Shown here: in pieces, positions 8,301 through 17,108 of the stretch
Layout: the number at the start of each line of letters is the position of its first letter
Position numbering within the stretch: position 1 is the stretch's first letter
NCBI RefSeq assembly: GCF_008373755.1
Contig: NZ_VUJV01000001.1
Location: 1,196,883 to 1,260,882, forward strand
Source: Nocardioides humilatus
GTDB taxonomy: Bacteria > Actinomycetota > Actinomycetes > Propionibacteriales > Nocardioidaceae
Direction of reading: 5' to 3'
DNA length: 64,000 bases
Position numbers and translations under genes: made by a program
Notes under the pieces: model-generated
Database searches by the model: none
Told to the model about the DNA's origin: nothing
The model's input: the letters and a program-made list of their open reading frames with translations, nothing else

Positions 8301-9634
8301 GCGGCGACTTGGGCGGTGCGGGTCTCGTCATCAAGGCCGATCATGGCGAGCGGTGCTTCGGGGTCGTCGGGCCGGAGGTGCGGCAACCACGACAGCCAGG
8401 ACCACTCACTACCGCCGCGGGCAGTCAGGAAGGACAACGATAGATCGCGCGGCGCATGGTGGACCGCAAGTTGCGCGACCACCCAGCGCGCAAGGTCATC
8501 GATCTCGGAGTCCGGACCCGCGATCCCGACGACGCCATCTTGCACCAGCGAGAATCCCGCCGGTACGGCGCGCGCGACGTGATCGTGCTCCGTCTGAGCT
8601 CCAGTCAGGCGCACTGACGACGGAAGATCAGCCGTACCGAGGCGAATCTCCAGGAAGTCCGGGTCGTGTCGACGCCGTTCCCACAGACGCTTCCCGGGGA
8701 GGAGTGCGGTAACGAAAACGTCGCCTGCGTCCGGCGCCAACGCACGCAGCCGGCGCTGTTCCTCGTCGATGGCTTCTGTCAGCCGATCCTGCGCCGCAGC
8801 GAGGTCCAGGTGGTACTTCTCGACCTCCGCCTTGTAGTCCTTGGCGTTCCCGACCCGGTCGGAAATGTAGTTGCCGAGCATCATCATGGGCGACATGAAC
8901 GCGAACATGAGAAACAGCGGGTTGTAGATCACGGCCATCACGATCGCGAACGGGATCGGCAGGATCATCGCAATGACAGGGAGCCGGCGCGGCTTGTGCT
9001 CGGTCGGCGGCCGCGGTACCTCGATAGAGGGCGTGCCGACGTGAGGGAGCACACGCGGGGGCCGAAGGAAATTCGCCCACCCGGGCTCGGCCGGTTCGAC
9101 GACGGTCTCGGAACCGCGCGCGAGCCTCAGTTCCACCAAGGAGTCGCCGATCTCGAGGAGCTGCCCTGGCAGCCAGGACTGCCCTTGCGCATGAGGCAGT
9201 CGCGCACCGTCAAGGACGGTACCGTTGGACGACCCTAGGTCGGTGACCGCGACCCCGTCGGCCGTCACCGCAAGAGCGCAGTGGCGTCGGGAAAGTGACG
9301 TGTCGTTCCACGCAAGGGTGGAGCTGCGCCCAATCTCGTGGGTTCCAATCGGCAAGGCGTATACAAATCCCGATTGCGGACCACCGACAACATGCAATTG
9401 CAGGCCAGCTGCCGGAAGTCCGGTACGACGTGGCGTGCCGTCACCCTCGATGATGTCCCCGTGCAGCAGGCCGGTGTTTGCCACGGTCCCGCCGCAAGAT
9501 CCGCCGCCCTGATCGAATATGCCCAGTTCGGCGCGGATCGCCGCAGTAAGCGCGGCTGCCGGTGTCGCGTCGTCGCAATCAACGAGCACGTCGACCGCCA
9601 CCGGCCCGTCGACGACCGTGCAACTGATGCGCAT
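5360..9634 (-). CDS. eccC: T7SS motor ATPase, EccC/EssC type with N-terminal FHA domain
   Basis: 1,424 aa from the ATG at 9634, 7 bp after the kinase gene. An N-terminal ubiquitin-like/FHA region comes first; the FHA core (HEIGRSSTL, LSRRHC, DLGSSNGTVLDG, residues 99-142) has the Arg, Ser and Asn that bind phosphothreonine. A hydrophobic pair (216-256) anchors it in the membrane. Three FtsK/SpoIIIE-type modules follow: D1 has GMTGSGKT (631-638) and LLIVIDE (736-742), while the second (GSPRSGRS) and third (GPGRSGRS) have divergent P-loops, as usual for EccC D2 and D3. It powers export of WXG substrates. The single-chain FHA-bearing form is like Firmicutes EssC and unlike split mycobacterial EccCa/EccCb. 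Confidence 0.92.
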   Translation of the reverse strand: MRISCTVVDGPVAVDVLVDCDDATPAAALTAAIRAELGIFDQGGGSCGGTVANTGLLHGDIIEGDGTPRRTGLPAAGLQLHVVGGPQSGFVYALPIGTHEIGRSSTLAWNDTSLSRRHCALAVTADGVAVTDLGSSNGTVLDGARLPHAQGQSWLPGQLLEIGDSLVELRLARGSETVVEPAEPGWANFLRPPRVLPHVGTPSIEVPRPPTEHKPRRLPVIAMILPIPFAIVMAVIYNPLFLMFAFMSPMMMLGNYISDRVGNAKDYKAEVEKYHLDLAAAQDRLTEAIDEEQRRLRALAPDAGDVFVTALLPGKRLWERRRHDPDFLEIRLGTADLPSSVRLTGAQTEHDHVARAVPAGFSLVQDGVVGIAGPDSEIDDLARWVVAQLAVHHAPRDLSLSFLTARGGSEWSWLSWLPHLRPDDPEAPLAMIGLDDETRTAQVAALSALIAEREQFQKEHRATQGSFPAHVVVLHGYRELRAIPGLNEVLVDGPPVGVFAVCVAEHEKALPERCTATFQVDAEKSVRGVLRRSGELPIEGLLREGVSAEWADRVARAIAPLRDVGATQEGSSLPDAARLLDVLALDPPTPEAIRAGWVLRPQSTEMVLGIGLTGSFSLDLKVDGPHGLIAGMTGSGKTELLQTIVASLAVANRPDAMNFVLVDYKGDSAFKAFAEMPHVVGKVNDLDQHLVVRALASLKAELKYREHFLAKAETKDIEDYQRLRSKEPHRPALPRLLIVIDEFAQLFKDLPDFVNGLVSISQLGRSMGIHLLLATQRPSGVVSPEIQANTNMRIALRVRDASDSTDVIDVPDAFRISKSTPGRAYARLGASTLQPFQSGRVGGRRPGAAATDLPPPFVARLAWSALGYPPPTAPARKETEVDETDLAALVAAVVGAGRAEDVPAQRSPWLPPMATRLVLPVSVPFAEGVVPPFPYGLSDLPSLQQQCVAYFDLDRDGHLLVIGSPRSGRSQVLRTLAGSIAMSASPVDVHLYGIDCGNGALNALAALPHTGSVVSRTEGERAARLLARIGEEMDARQRLLAEREFGDITEQRSSGLEPLPHLVVMLDRWEAFIPTLGEDEDNAAAIMRILREGASLGVHLVITGDRSLPYYGRLAAMTENKLTLRLAEKDDYGLVGLNPRQMPDQVPDGRGFRPGGIETQVYVLADDVSGQAQAAALVDIGARATGRSTHTRPPFRVDSLPSTIGLDAVLAINAASVQEPFAAVGVGGDELSAYGLTRAGGTSFIVGGPGRSGRSTVLLQMALSWLATGGMVVGVAPRPSVVRSLEEQPGVLSVLTGDGPPDQIASLVESADQPVLIVVDDAEGLRMADIGDYLVQVARGTARATLAVAGDADALSSASMGWLNEARKARRGLLLSPQAWGDGDAIGFRLPRSLVGGAPQPGRGWLHMGDGRLIQVATIAPAIG

Positions 9635-9641
9635 CAGCGGC

Positions 9642-11693
9642 TCAACTCGGTTCCGGCTGCACGATGATGGTCCCCGGCGCAGTCGGGAAATCTCCCACAC
9701 TGACCTCGAACAAGCAGTCCCCCCAGGTCCGGATCTGGCTTGTGCCGTCCTTGTCGAAGGTGATGTTTCTGCACTGGACTGGCTGGATGCGGAACAGACC
9801 GCCTGCGGCCTCCTTGATGGCGCCTGAGTCAGTCTCACGAACGTCGGTCGAGTACATGACCTCGTCTCTCGCGCCCTCGCGACCGCTCACCCATAGCGGG
9901 CGCACGACGATTGTCGGCCCCGCCTCCGCGCCTGGCCCGTGGAAATACACGGTTTGGGTGGGAAGCACGTCGACGGTGATGCCATCTAGTCGCTGGGCAA
10001 AGTAGTACGGCTCGGTAATTGCGGGGTCTTCTAGCGCATCGCGGGTGACTTCGGTCGCCTCGCGAGCCCAATCTTGAAGGCGAGCCTCGGCCTCGCTCGC
10101 CTTGAACTCGTGATCGACAATCGCTGTGAAGGTCGAAACGCCGCCAGCAGGAATTTCAATCGGGATAAGAAACCCGCAGCCCGCTTGAACGCTGGTACTC
10201 CCAGGGACGTTCGGCATGATGCTCTCGTCGTTCCAGCGGACGTCCCCGCAATCTCCTCCAAGCGGCAACGCTTGGAACACCTCTCCGCCGAGTGGAACCT
10301 TCCCTGCGTGATAGGTCAAGTCGAGCGTGATCTGTCGATCCTCTGGGTCGTACATCACCCGGCCATCGACGCGCAGACCCGAGGCCCAGTCGTCGGACAG
10401 CACTGCATCTATGTCTCCGCCGGCGCCAGGTTCCACGCTGGTGGACGACGCATCCTTCGTCGCCCGATCGCGCGGCGTGGTCCCCATCGTTAGCGCGTAG
10501 CCGCCCGCGAGAATGAGAACCGCCGTGGCAGCACCGAGGGTCCACCACCACCACGGCCGACGGTTCTTCGAACCATGTACCAGTTCGACCGCGGGCTCAA
10601 GGACCGGCTTTGTGGGCCCGCCCGGCGCCAAGAGGTTCGTCGCTTCGCCTCCCAGAAGCGATAGCTCAGGCGAGAGGGCCTCGACCTCGCCGGTCGTTGC
10701 GAGCTGCCGAGGAGCGAGCACCGCGTCTCCGTGCAGGTTGGTCGCACCGACGTCGACGCCAGTGACCGGCTCCTGAACGTGCACGCGCGCCGATGCGTTC
10801 CGACTAACCGCGGGCGCGTCGGGCCACGACACCGGCGTTGGCTGGACCGATAGCGGGGGCGCGGCGAGGACATCGACTGGTAGTTCGCGCAGCGCACTCG
10901 CGGCTTGCTCTGGGTTCAGCCGGACGGAAGGGTCTTTCGCCAGCATCGAAGCAACGAGTTGCCACAGCGGGGCAGGAAGCGGGAGCGGAGGCGGCGCCGA
11001 CCGAACGTGCCGGTTGCCAATCGTGTGGGCGGTTCCTGGTCCGGCGAATGGCGTTCGTCCGGCCAGCAGTTCGTAGAGGGTAATGCCGACGGCGTATACG
11101 TCGGACGCCCCGCTGAACCTCCCCTCCTCGAAGAGCTCGGGCGGCATGTACGACGGCGTCCCGAGGAGGCCGGTCGCATCGACCGTTGAATCCTGGGCGA
11201 GTCGGGCGATACCAAAGTCGGTGAGCAGCACCCGTCCGGCGACCGCGCCCTCGCCCTTGGCGAGCAATACGTTGGCCGGTTTGACATCACGGTGCAGGCA
11301 GTGGGCCGCGTGAGCGACGGCGAGGGCGTCGAGGATCCGCGCGGCGATCGGTACCGCATCTGCGGCTGGAAGTGTTCCAGCCGCGGCAAGGTGCCTTCGC
11401 AGGTCACCGCCGTCGACCAGATCCATGACAATGGCGAGGCGGTCTCCCTCGACCACTAGGTCCCGAACCTTGACCAGAGCGGGGTGGTCGAGACCCATCA
11501 AGATTGATCGTTCCTGGATGAACCTCGCGACGATGTCCGGCTCCGTGGTCAACTCCGGGCGCAACAACTTTGCCGCAACGTGCTCGCCGGATGTCAGGTC
11601 GAGAGTGCGCCAGACCTCGCCCATGGCGCCACCATCCAGCCTTTCGACCAGCTCGTAACGGCTGCCGAGGGCCCGCCTGCTGCTGACGTCCAT
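9642..11693 (-). CDS. Transmembrane Ser/Thr protein kinase (PknB type, no PASTA repeats)
   Basis: 683 aa; GGAG abuts the ATG at 11693. The kinase domain (13-270) has every catalytic element: glycine loop RLDGGAMGEVW, Lys42, HRDVKPAN (Asp136, Asn141), DFG at 159-161, GTPSYMPPE. A Pro/Thr-rich juxtamembrane stretch (280-380) contains two ATNL segments that could carry FHA-binding phosphothreonines. One TM helix (382-404) leads to a 280-residue extracellular domain that does not look like PASTA. It lies directly upstream of the FHA-ATPase, so phosphorylation-dependent control of the secretion motor is the obvious model. The cytosolic kinase-TM-ectodomain layout also parallels EssB of T7SSb, which has a degenerate kinase fold; here the kinase is intact. 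Confidence 0.9.
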   Translation of the reverse strand: MDVSSRRALGSRYELVERLDGGAMGEVWRTLDLTSGEHVAAKLLRPELTTEPDIVARFIQERSILMGLDHPALVKVRDLVVEGDRLAIVMDLVDGGDLRRHLAAAGTLPAADAVPIAARILDALAVAHAAHCLHRDVKPANVLLAKGEGAVAGRVLLTDFGIARLAQDSTVDATGLLGTPSYMPPELFEEGRFSGASDVYAVGITLYELLAGRTPFAGPGTAHTIGNRHVRSAPPPLPLPAPLWQLVASMLAKDPSVRLNPEQAASALRELPVDVLAAPPLSVQPTPVSWPDAPAVSRNASARVHVQEPVTGVDVGATNLHGDAVLAPRQLATTGEVEALSPELSLLGGEATNLLAPGGPTKPVLEPAVELVHGSKNRRPWWWWTLGAATAVLILAGGYALTMGTTPRDRATKDASSTSVEPGAGGDIDAVLSDDWASGLRVDGRVMYDPEDRQITLDLTYHAGKVPLGGEVFQALPLGGDCGDVRWNDESIMPNVPGSTSVQAGCGFLIPIEIPAGGVSTFTAIVDHEFKASEAEARLQDWAREATEVTRDALEDPAITEPYYFAQRLDGITVDVLPTQTVYFHGPGAEAGPTIVVRPLWVSGREGARDEVMYSTDVRETDSGAIKEAAGGLFRIQPVQCRNITFDKDGTSQIRTWGDCLFEVSVGDFPTAPGTIIVQPEPS

Positions 11694-11701
11694 CTCCTTC
11701 G

Positions 11702-13000
11702 CTATTCGTCAGCCGGTGCCACAAACCAGAACAGGGGCCTTTGAGTGACGTCCGGGCTGACGAGGCGCACGCCAGGATCTTGCGTTGTCGCGAAGAGACT
11801 GCCGATCGCCTCGTCCGGCAGCGCATCGCTGTCGATGAACTCCAACTGCGAACCTGCGAGTCCGTCTGCGGCAGTCACGGTGAGGCCGTTGAGCGCGCTG
11901 GCGACATCCTCCGGCCCCGCGGATTCGGCCTCGCGCACCGCCGTGACGAGCGCGACCACTGCGTCGTGACTAGCGACGTCGGCGAAACTCCCCCAGTCGG
12001 CGAAGTCACCGAGCTCGGCGTCGCCTAGGCCGGGTTCGCCCATCGCAAGCCGGTGAGCTGAGAAAAACGCAGCCGCCGCGTCGCCAGCCGGCGACGTCGT
12101 CAGTGTGGTCGTGTCGGACGCGTCGACGCCGACTGTCTGCAACGCCCCTGAAGTCGTGCCGCGCTGCTCCACCAACGCGCGCGTGAACGCCGGCGTCAGC
12201 GCCTCGGGCGTCAGGATGACAGGCAGATTGGCTAGACGGCCTTGAATGAGCGCAACGACGCCGCCCTGCTCCTCGGCCGACGACGAGACCACCAGCGCAT
12301 CCGCTCCTCGCCGTTCCTCTAGTTCGCGGACCTCGTCGACGAACACGCCTGGCTGACTGGCGTCGTACTCAACGAAACTGGCGTCGTCGAGAGCTACCAA
12401 TGGCGCACCGTCAGTAGTGACCATCACCGGCGCAACTGCCCCGGCGGAGTCCAGCGCCGCGTTGATGGCAGCATCGACCTGCGACCGGCTCGGGCCCGTG
12501 AGGTAGACGTGTTCCGGCACGGAAACGGGCCGTGCATAGGGTAGTAGCACGGGGACCCCGGCTTCGGATGCCGATGTAAGCGCCGCTTCCAGATGCGAAC
12601 CGACGGACGTGACGACGATTCCACTCACGCCCTCGCGGACCAACTCCTCGATCGCAGCGACCGCTTGGTCAGCGTCACCACGGTCGTTGCGATAGACGAC
12701 TTCAACCTCACGGCCGGCGAGTCCGTAGCGGTAGGCGGCGACCCAAGCGCCTGCGGCTGGCACGCCGGCATCGAGGTTCCCGTAATCGTCGCCCTCACCG
12801 GGCGCAGACGTGTTGGATCCAAGGACCCCGATCCGGATGGGGTCGCCGACCTCGGCCACCTCATTTCCGACATCCAGGGCGACGGCCGCAGGCCGGAACG
12901 GCTCTTGGACGGTGTCGTTGTCCTCCTTGGGCTCGTCACCGTCGCTGCAACCCGCGAGTAGCAGCGCGACGACAACCGCCGTAAGCGCGGCCCTCTTCAT
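11702..13000 (-). CDS. Substrate-binding lipoprotein, type 1 periplasmic-binding (LivJ-like) fold
   Basis: 432 aa. Signal peptide with lipobox LLAGC (lipidated Cys18), then an acidic linker and a LIVBP-like domain: PIRIGVLGSNTS, GREVEVVYRNDRGDADQAVA, LVREGVSGIVVTSVG, a layout used by branched-chain amino acid/amide ABC systems. No ABC permease or ATPase is nearby. It overlaps the coiled-coil gene by ATGA and is 8 bp upstream of the kinase, so it belongs to the T7SS operon. A ligand-sensing or assembly role in the envelope is inferred; a transport role is unlikely without a partner. Confidence 0.82.
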   Translation of the reverse strand: MKRAALTAVVVALLLAGCSDGDEPKEDNDTVQEPFRPAAVALDVGNEVAEVGDPIRIGVLGSNTSAPGEGDDYGNLDAGVPAAGAWVAAYRYGLAGREVEVVYRNDRGDADQAVAAIEELVREGVSGIVVTSVGSHLEAALTSASEAGVPVLLPYARPVSVPEHVYLTGPSRSQVDAAINAALDSAGAVAPVMVTTDGAPLVALDDASFVEYDASQPGVFVDEVRELEERRGADALVVSSSAEEQGGVVALIQGRLANLPVILTPEALTPAFTRALVEQRGTTSGALQTVGVDASDTTTLTTSPAGDAAAAFFSAHRLAMGEPGLGDAELGDFADWGSFADVASHDAVVALVTAVREAESAGPEDVASALNGLTVTAADGLAGSQLEFIDSDALPDEAIGSLFATTQDPGVRLVSPDVTQRPLFWFVAPADE

Positions 13001-15765
13001 GCGTCACCACCGACGTGGAAGGTGAACACGATGCCCGTGACAGAGCCGTCCGGGATATCGAGCCCGAAGGCCGGGAACAGTTCGGCCAGAGCCAGCGACT
13101 GGAGCACTTGCTGGTGTTGCAACTCCAGGTCGGCCAAACTCTGAGTGCGGACCGAGCCGAACGCTGCCGCATCCTCAGACGCATTGACGATAACGGCATT
13201 CTGGGTCCCAGTGTCGGCTGCACTGTCGGACAGTTGACCGAGTAGACCCGTGCCGCCTTCGCGGTTCTCGCCAATATTCGTCAGTACGCCGATCAAACCC
13301 GCCACGAGCTGGCGACGCGTCGCCTCGGTATTCGCGTTCGACTGGCCGACTTGGTCCGACAGTGAAGCCACGACCTGGCCGACCGCATCTTCGATCTGGC
13401 TGTCCACCATGAGGCTTCGCTCTTGCAACTTCCGCCGCTGGTCAGCGACCGTCTTGCGCACGTTGCCGCGCAACTCCTTCTTGGTCGCCCGCAACTGCGT
13501 GACCAGGCCGTCCTCGCCCTCTCCGAGGAGCGCCGTCAAAGCGTCATCGCCGGCCTGATTAACGACCTCAGCATCGCTGTTCGCGGAATCGATCGCGTCG
13601 TGAACGTCGGCGTACCCGGTCACCACGTCGCTCTTGAGCGCACCCAGGTCCTGGTCAATCAGGCCCTTCTTGCACTTCAGTACGTCGAGGTCGAACAGCA
13701 ACTGGTTGACCACCCTCACACCCGGACGGTTGCCACTGCAGTCCACGGGGTCGATCGGCGGCCGAAGCGTAGCGGAGTAGGCCCCGTTGAGCTTGCCGGC
13801 GATCGTCTGGAGGTCACCGTCGAGCGCCTCGGCGCCGGAGTCGATGTCCGCACTGTCTCGGGTGAGCACGAGGTTGACCGAACGAATAAGTCGACCAACA
13901 AGTCGATCGACAAGGATCAGCACGGATCCCGGATCGGTTTCGCTGGTGTCGGCGCTATCCGCAATGTCCTCAAGCGCATCCTGAACATCGTCCAGTCGCT
14001 CAGCGACCGATGGGCGGGAGTCACCGCGGCGGCCACCGCAGGTCAGTCCGGTGAGCAAGTCCGCGATGTCATCGAGCGGGTCGAGCAGCTCCGACTGGGC
14101 GCCCGCCGCGTCGGAGTCCTCATCGGAGCCCGCGTCGCACACCTCACCGGTCGCCTCGTCCAACTGGGCGAGGATGCCATCGCCACCGCCGATCTCCTCG
14201 ATCTGGGCTTCTGCATCCAGTCGGATTTCCGCAAGGGCGTCACTTAAGGGACCGCTGTCCGCCGTGAGGCCACGCAGATTCCGGAGTGCCCCAAGCAGTT
14301 GGGTCAAAGGGACATCGAATCTCGCGTACGCCCCTCGTGCCGACGCGCTCGCCGCCGACAGGTCCTCAACGATAGCGGTGACGCTGCCGATGGACGCCTC
14401 CAGCTCACCGAGGAGAGCGTCCTTGACGACCGTTCCGGCGCTATCGAGCTCGTCGATGATCGCATCGCGGTTCGCGATCAAAGCGTTGTCAGCGGTAGCG
14501 AGCACGGTCCGGTACTGCCCGAGCGTCGCGTCGAGGCCAGCCACGAGGACCTGCTGGCAATCTTCTGCAGAATTGGCGATGAACTTGAGGTACTCGGACA
14601 CCCGGTAGATCTGTCCGTACACGGTGCCAGGTTCGTCTCCAGTGCCCTGGTCGACCAGGCACCCGTCACGGTCGACTGGCGTCAACGGCGCTGGAGGGTT
14701 TCGCGGGTCGCCCAACGTGGCCCGCAGGTCGTCGACCACCGCGGCGACCAGCCCGGAGACGGTGTCGCCGCCAGCCTCGAATTCGCTCGTGGCCTGGGAT
14801 TCGAGCTGCTCCAGCGCGGCGATCAGCCCCGTCAACTCGCTCTCGACCTGCGCCTGGCTTACGCGCAACTCGGCAACCGTCCGACTGCCGAGGGTCTTGC
14901 CGGTGTTGTCGAGCTCGAGTTGTACCGCGGACAGGGCCGTACTCGCATCCACGAGAGACAAGTTGACCTTGTCGATCAGCTCGATCGTCTGCGCGTCGAG
15001 CTCGGCCACGCTTGTCGAGCCCGACCCGAACACGTCGTTGACCAGGCGCTCGATCGAGACGTCGGTGACCAGACCGGGCTGAACACTGATGTCGAAGGTC
15101 GGGGGCTCGAAATCCGGGGTGTCCTGCACCAGCCGAAACGTCGCGCTCGGCGCGAGGCGGGGCGGGGCGAGGTAGGTCGCCCACTGGACGCTCGTGCCTC
15201 CGCCAGACCTGCGGCTCACGACGCCATTGGTAGACGGACCGTCGGGGCCGCCGCTGACGACCCGACTCAGGCCGCCATCCAGCTCGACCGCGCCGACCAC
15301 GGTTAGGGGTGAGCCGATCAGCGCCGGGACTTCACGAGCTCCGTCAGCGGTGCCGTACTCGACGAACTCGGGCCGCACAGTCGTGTTCTGGACCGTCACG
15401 TCGATGACCACCCGGCCGGCCTTGCCGCGGAGGTCCTCCAGATCGGTGCCGGCCTCGGCGCCCATGCGGTACGACGTCAGTACCCGCACAGGGAGGTCGT
15501 CCGCGGTTTCGGACGGGTCGAAAGTGGCCCCACTCGTCTGAGGGTCCTCGTCGCCCTCGCCTGAGATCGACGTGCTCGCGATAGAAGTCACGGTGCCGTC
15601 GCTCGAGACCTTCACCTCGACTGCCTGGACCAGTCGGTCGGTCTCTGCCGCTGCGCGCGGCGAGGCCAGCGACTGAACCGACGTCAGCAGCCCGACGAGA
15701 GCGATCGCAGCGGTCCACCGGCGCCAATGCCGATCCGGCCGCACGGCAAGGTGCCGAGCAGTCAT
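12997..15765 (-). CDS. Large secreted coiled-coil protein, candidate EsaA-like component
   Basis: 922 aa from the ATG at 15765. Basic n-region, hydrophobic core (WTAAIALVGLLTSVQSLA) and an AxA-type cleavage region near residue 38 give a Sec signal or anchor. The next ~200 residues contain DLPVRVLTSYRMG and DLRGKAGRVVIDVTVQNTT, resembling a beta-rich module I associate with YhgE/Pip-type proteins (DLPVxVxxxYxxDG, DLxGKxGxVxIxxxxxN). From about 270 on the protein is mostly long amphipathic helices with several Cys-containing loops (CLVDQG, CQQV, CGG, CSGNRPG). EsaA/YueB of T7SSb combines a related module with an extracellular coiled coil, hence the proposed analogy. No C-terminal TM helix is seen, which EsaA has. 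Confidence 0.7.
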   Translation of the reverse strand: MTARHLAVRPDRHWRRWTAAIALVGLLTSVQSLASPRAAAETDRLVQAVEVKVSSDGTVTSIASTSISGEGDEDPQTSGATFDPSETADDLPVRVLTSYRMGAEAGTDLEDLRGKAGRVVIDVTVQNTTVRPEFVEYGTADGAREVPALIGSPLTVVGAVELDGGLSRVVSGGPDGPSTNGVVSRRSGGGTSVQWATYLAPPRLAPSATFRLVQDTPDFEPPTFDISVQPGLVTDVSIERLVNDVFGSGSTSVAELDAQTIELIDKVNLSLVDASTALSAVQLELDNTGKTLGSRTVAELRVSQAQVESELTGLIAALEQLESQATSEFEAGGDTVSGLVAAVVDDLRATLGDPRNPPAPLTPVDRDGCLVDQGTGDEPGTVYGQIYRVSEYLKFIANSAEDCQQVLVAGLDATLGQYRTVLATADNALIANRDAIIDELDSAGTVVKDALLGELEASIGSVTAIVEDLSAASASARGAYARFDVPLTQLLGALRNLRGLTADSGPLSDALAEIRLDAEAQIEEIGGGDGILAQLDEATGEVCDAGSDEDSDAAGAQSELLDPLDDIADLLTGLTCGGRRGDSRPSVAERLDDVQDALEDIADSADTSETDPGSVLILVDRLVGRLIRSVNLVLTRDSADIDSGAEALDGDLQTIAGKLNGAYSATLRPPIDPVDCSGNRPGVRVVNQLLFDLDVLKCKKGLIDQDLGALKSDVVTGYADVHDAIDSANSDAEVVNQAGDDALTALLGEGEDGLVTQLRATKKELRGNVRKTVADQRRKLQERSLMVDSQIEDAVGQVVASLSDQVGQSNANTEATRRQLVAGLIGVLTNIGENREGGTGLLGQLSDSAADTGTQNAVIVNASEDAAAFGSVRTQSLADLELQHQQVLQSLALAELFPAFGLDIPDGSVTGIVFTFHVGGDA

Positions 15766-15852
15766 GGGTTTGTCCCCAATCTGGAGTTGAGCATGCAAGA
15801 ACTGCGCCGCCCCACGCGGCCGTACCATCCAACGATGGGAACGGCGACCGGG

Positions 15853-16515
15853 TTAACCCTCGGAAGTGCGGACAGACAGCGCGCCGCCGGGCTGCTTCGC
15901 TGCGTCGGCCGCCTCTGGCTGACGAGTGAGGGTGCCGGCCATCGCGTCGAACAACGCGATCATCTCGGTCGCGAGATCTTCCGACATGGTCGAGAAGGCG
16001 AGCATCAGCACGTTCCCGGGCCCGACGTCGACGACGTAGTCGACGTGAATGTTGACCACCGGCTCGCTCAGGCTGTCGAACGGGACCGGCTTGAGGACGC
16101 GGCGCACCCGTCGCAATGCGGCATATCCGGCGACTTCCTCAGTGGAGACCTCGATCTGACCCTCGCCCTGGCCTAGGACGACACGGACCTGCTCGAGGAT
16201 CGCGTCGTCGGTGGGGCCGATGACCTCCACCACGACCAGCGAGCCCGAGACCGGCATCCCATGCATCGGATCTACAATGGTGTGGACGTACGCTGCGCCC
16301 TGATGCCGAGCTTCGGTAACCAGGCCGCGCAACTGACGGTCGAGTTCGATCCGGATTTTGATCAGTTCGTCGCGGTGCGGGTGACCGACCGCTCGCAGGA
16401 CAATCCGCTCGACAACCTTCGCGGCACCGTCGCCCGTCGGGATACTCGCCCAACCCTGAGGCATAAGGATTCGCCAGGGCGAGTCCCCCATCGCTACGAC
16501 CGACATGGCGGTCAC
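15853..16515 (-). CDS. T7SS-operon protein of unknown function
   Basis: 220 aa (alternative ATG starts at 16506 and 16491), soluble. It opens near WRILMPQGWASIPTGDGAAK, continues with a helix DELIKIRIELDRQLRGLVTEAR, and ends in strands plus a helix (VLMLAFSTMSEDLATEMIALFDAMAGTL). This LPxxW / helix / strand / LFDA-helix order matches the 176-aa protein at 4349-4879 and loosely the 198-aa product just upstream, so the locus may hold a three-member family of small accessory proteins. Coupled by ATGA to the upstream gene. Function not recognised; immunity, chaperone or SRPBCC-like binding protein are possibilities. Confidence 0.65.
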   Translation of the reverse strand: MTAMSVVAMGDSPWRILMPQGWASIPTGDGAAKVVERIVLRAVGHPHRDELIKIRIELDRQLRGLVTEARHQGAAYVHTIVDPMHGMPVSGSLVVVEVIGPTDDAILEQVRVVLGQGEGQIEVSTEEVAGYAALRRVRRVLKPVPFDSLSEPVVNIHVDYVVDVGPGNVLMLAFSTMSEDLATEMIALFDAMAGTLTRQPEAADAAKQPGGALSVRTSEG

Positions 16516-17108
16516 AGTCCGGCCGTCCCGCTCGCCAGGTCGGTGACTGCCGCGGTGAGCCTCTCGGCAAGAGCAAGGTCAGCTACCTGAACGCTGAGGA
16601 GGTACGCGACGTGATCCGCAGGGCGCAGCCAGAGAACACCGATCATTTCGTGTACCTCGCGGACGTCACCTGCGATGGCAGCGACGCGCCATCTCGCGCG
16701 AGTGGCCGGGCCGGACCCTGTTTCGATCTTCGCGATTGCGGGATCGCCAAGATCGTGACCGTTGACGCCCAACGCGTGGAACACCGCTTCGGGGTCACTA
16801 ACCGGGCCGACGGCCACGGCACGGAGCGTCGCGAAGGCGGCGCTCTCGAGCTTGTTGCCGCCTGAAACGAGGTATGCCCATAGCGCAACCAGGGTGCTAG
16901 TCGGGTCAGCGGCGTCGCTGCGACGCGCCGCTGCTGCCGCGCCGACAACAATGGCTGCGTAATAGTCGACCACATCGACCGCGGCGGATCCGCGGAACTG
17001 CTCGGCCAACGCGACCCGGTGATCATCAGGGTCAGCCGCCAGGTCGACGGGCAGCCACCGGTCCCACCCGCTGATGCAGAGCCGCCTTTCGGCCGCCTCG
17101 GACGTCAC
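16512..17108 (-). CDS. T7SS-operon protein of unknown function
   Basis: 198 aa, soluble, Ala-rich. It has WDRWLPVDLAADPDDH near the N-terminus and ends in a strand-helix unit (VAYLLSVQVADLALAERLTAAVTDLA) like the neighbouring 220-aa protein. Overlaps both neighbours by 4 bp (start shared with the stop of the WXG-headed gene, stop shared with the next start), so tight co-translation is expected. No enzyme motif seen. Confidence 0.62.
   Translation of the reverse strand: MTSEAAERRLCISGWDRWLPVDLAADPDDHRVALAEQFRGSAAVDVVDYYAAIVVGAAAAARRSDAADPTSTLVALWAYLVSGGNKLESAAFATLRAVAVGPVSDPEAVFHALGVNGHDLGDPAIAKIETGSGPATRARWRVAAIAGDVREVHEMIGVLWLRPADHVAYLLSVQVADLALAERLTAAVTDLASGTAGL

Noticed and set aside
9642-11693. 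PASTA-domain cell-wall kinase (PknB proper)
   Set aside because: The ectodomain shows no PASTA repeat pattern and the gene lies in a T7SS operon, not beside pbpA/rodA.
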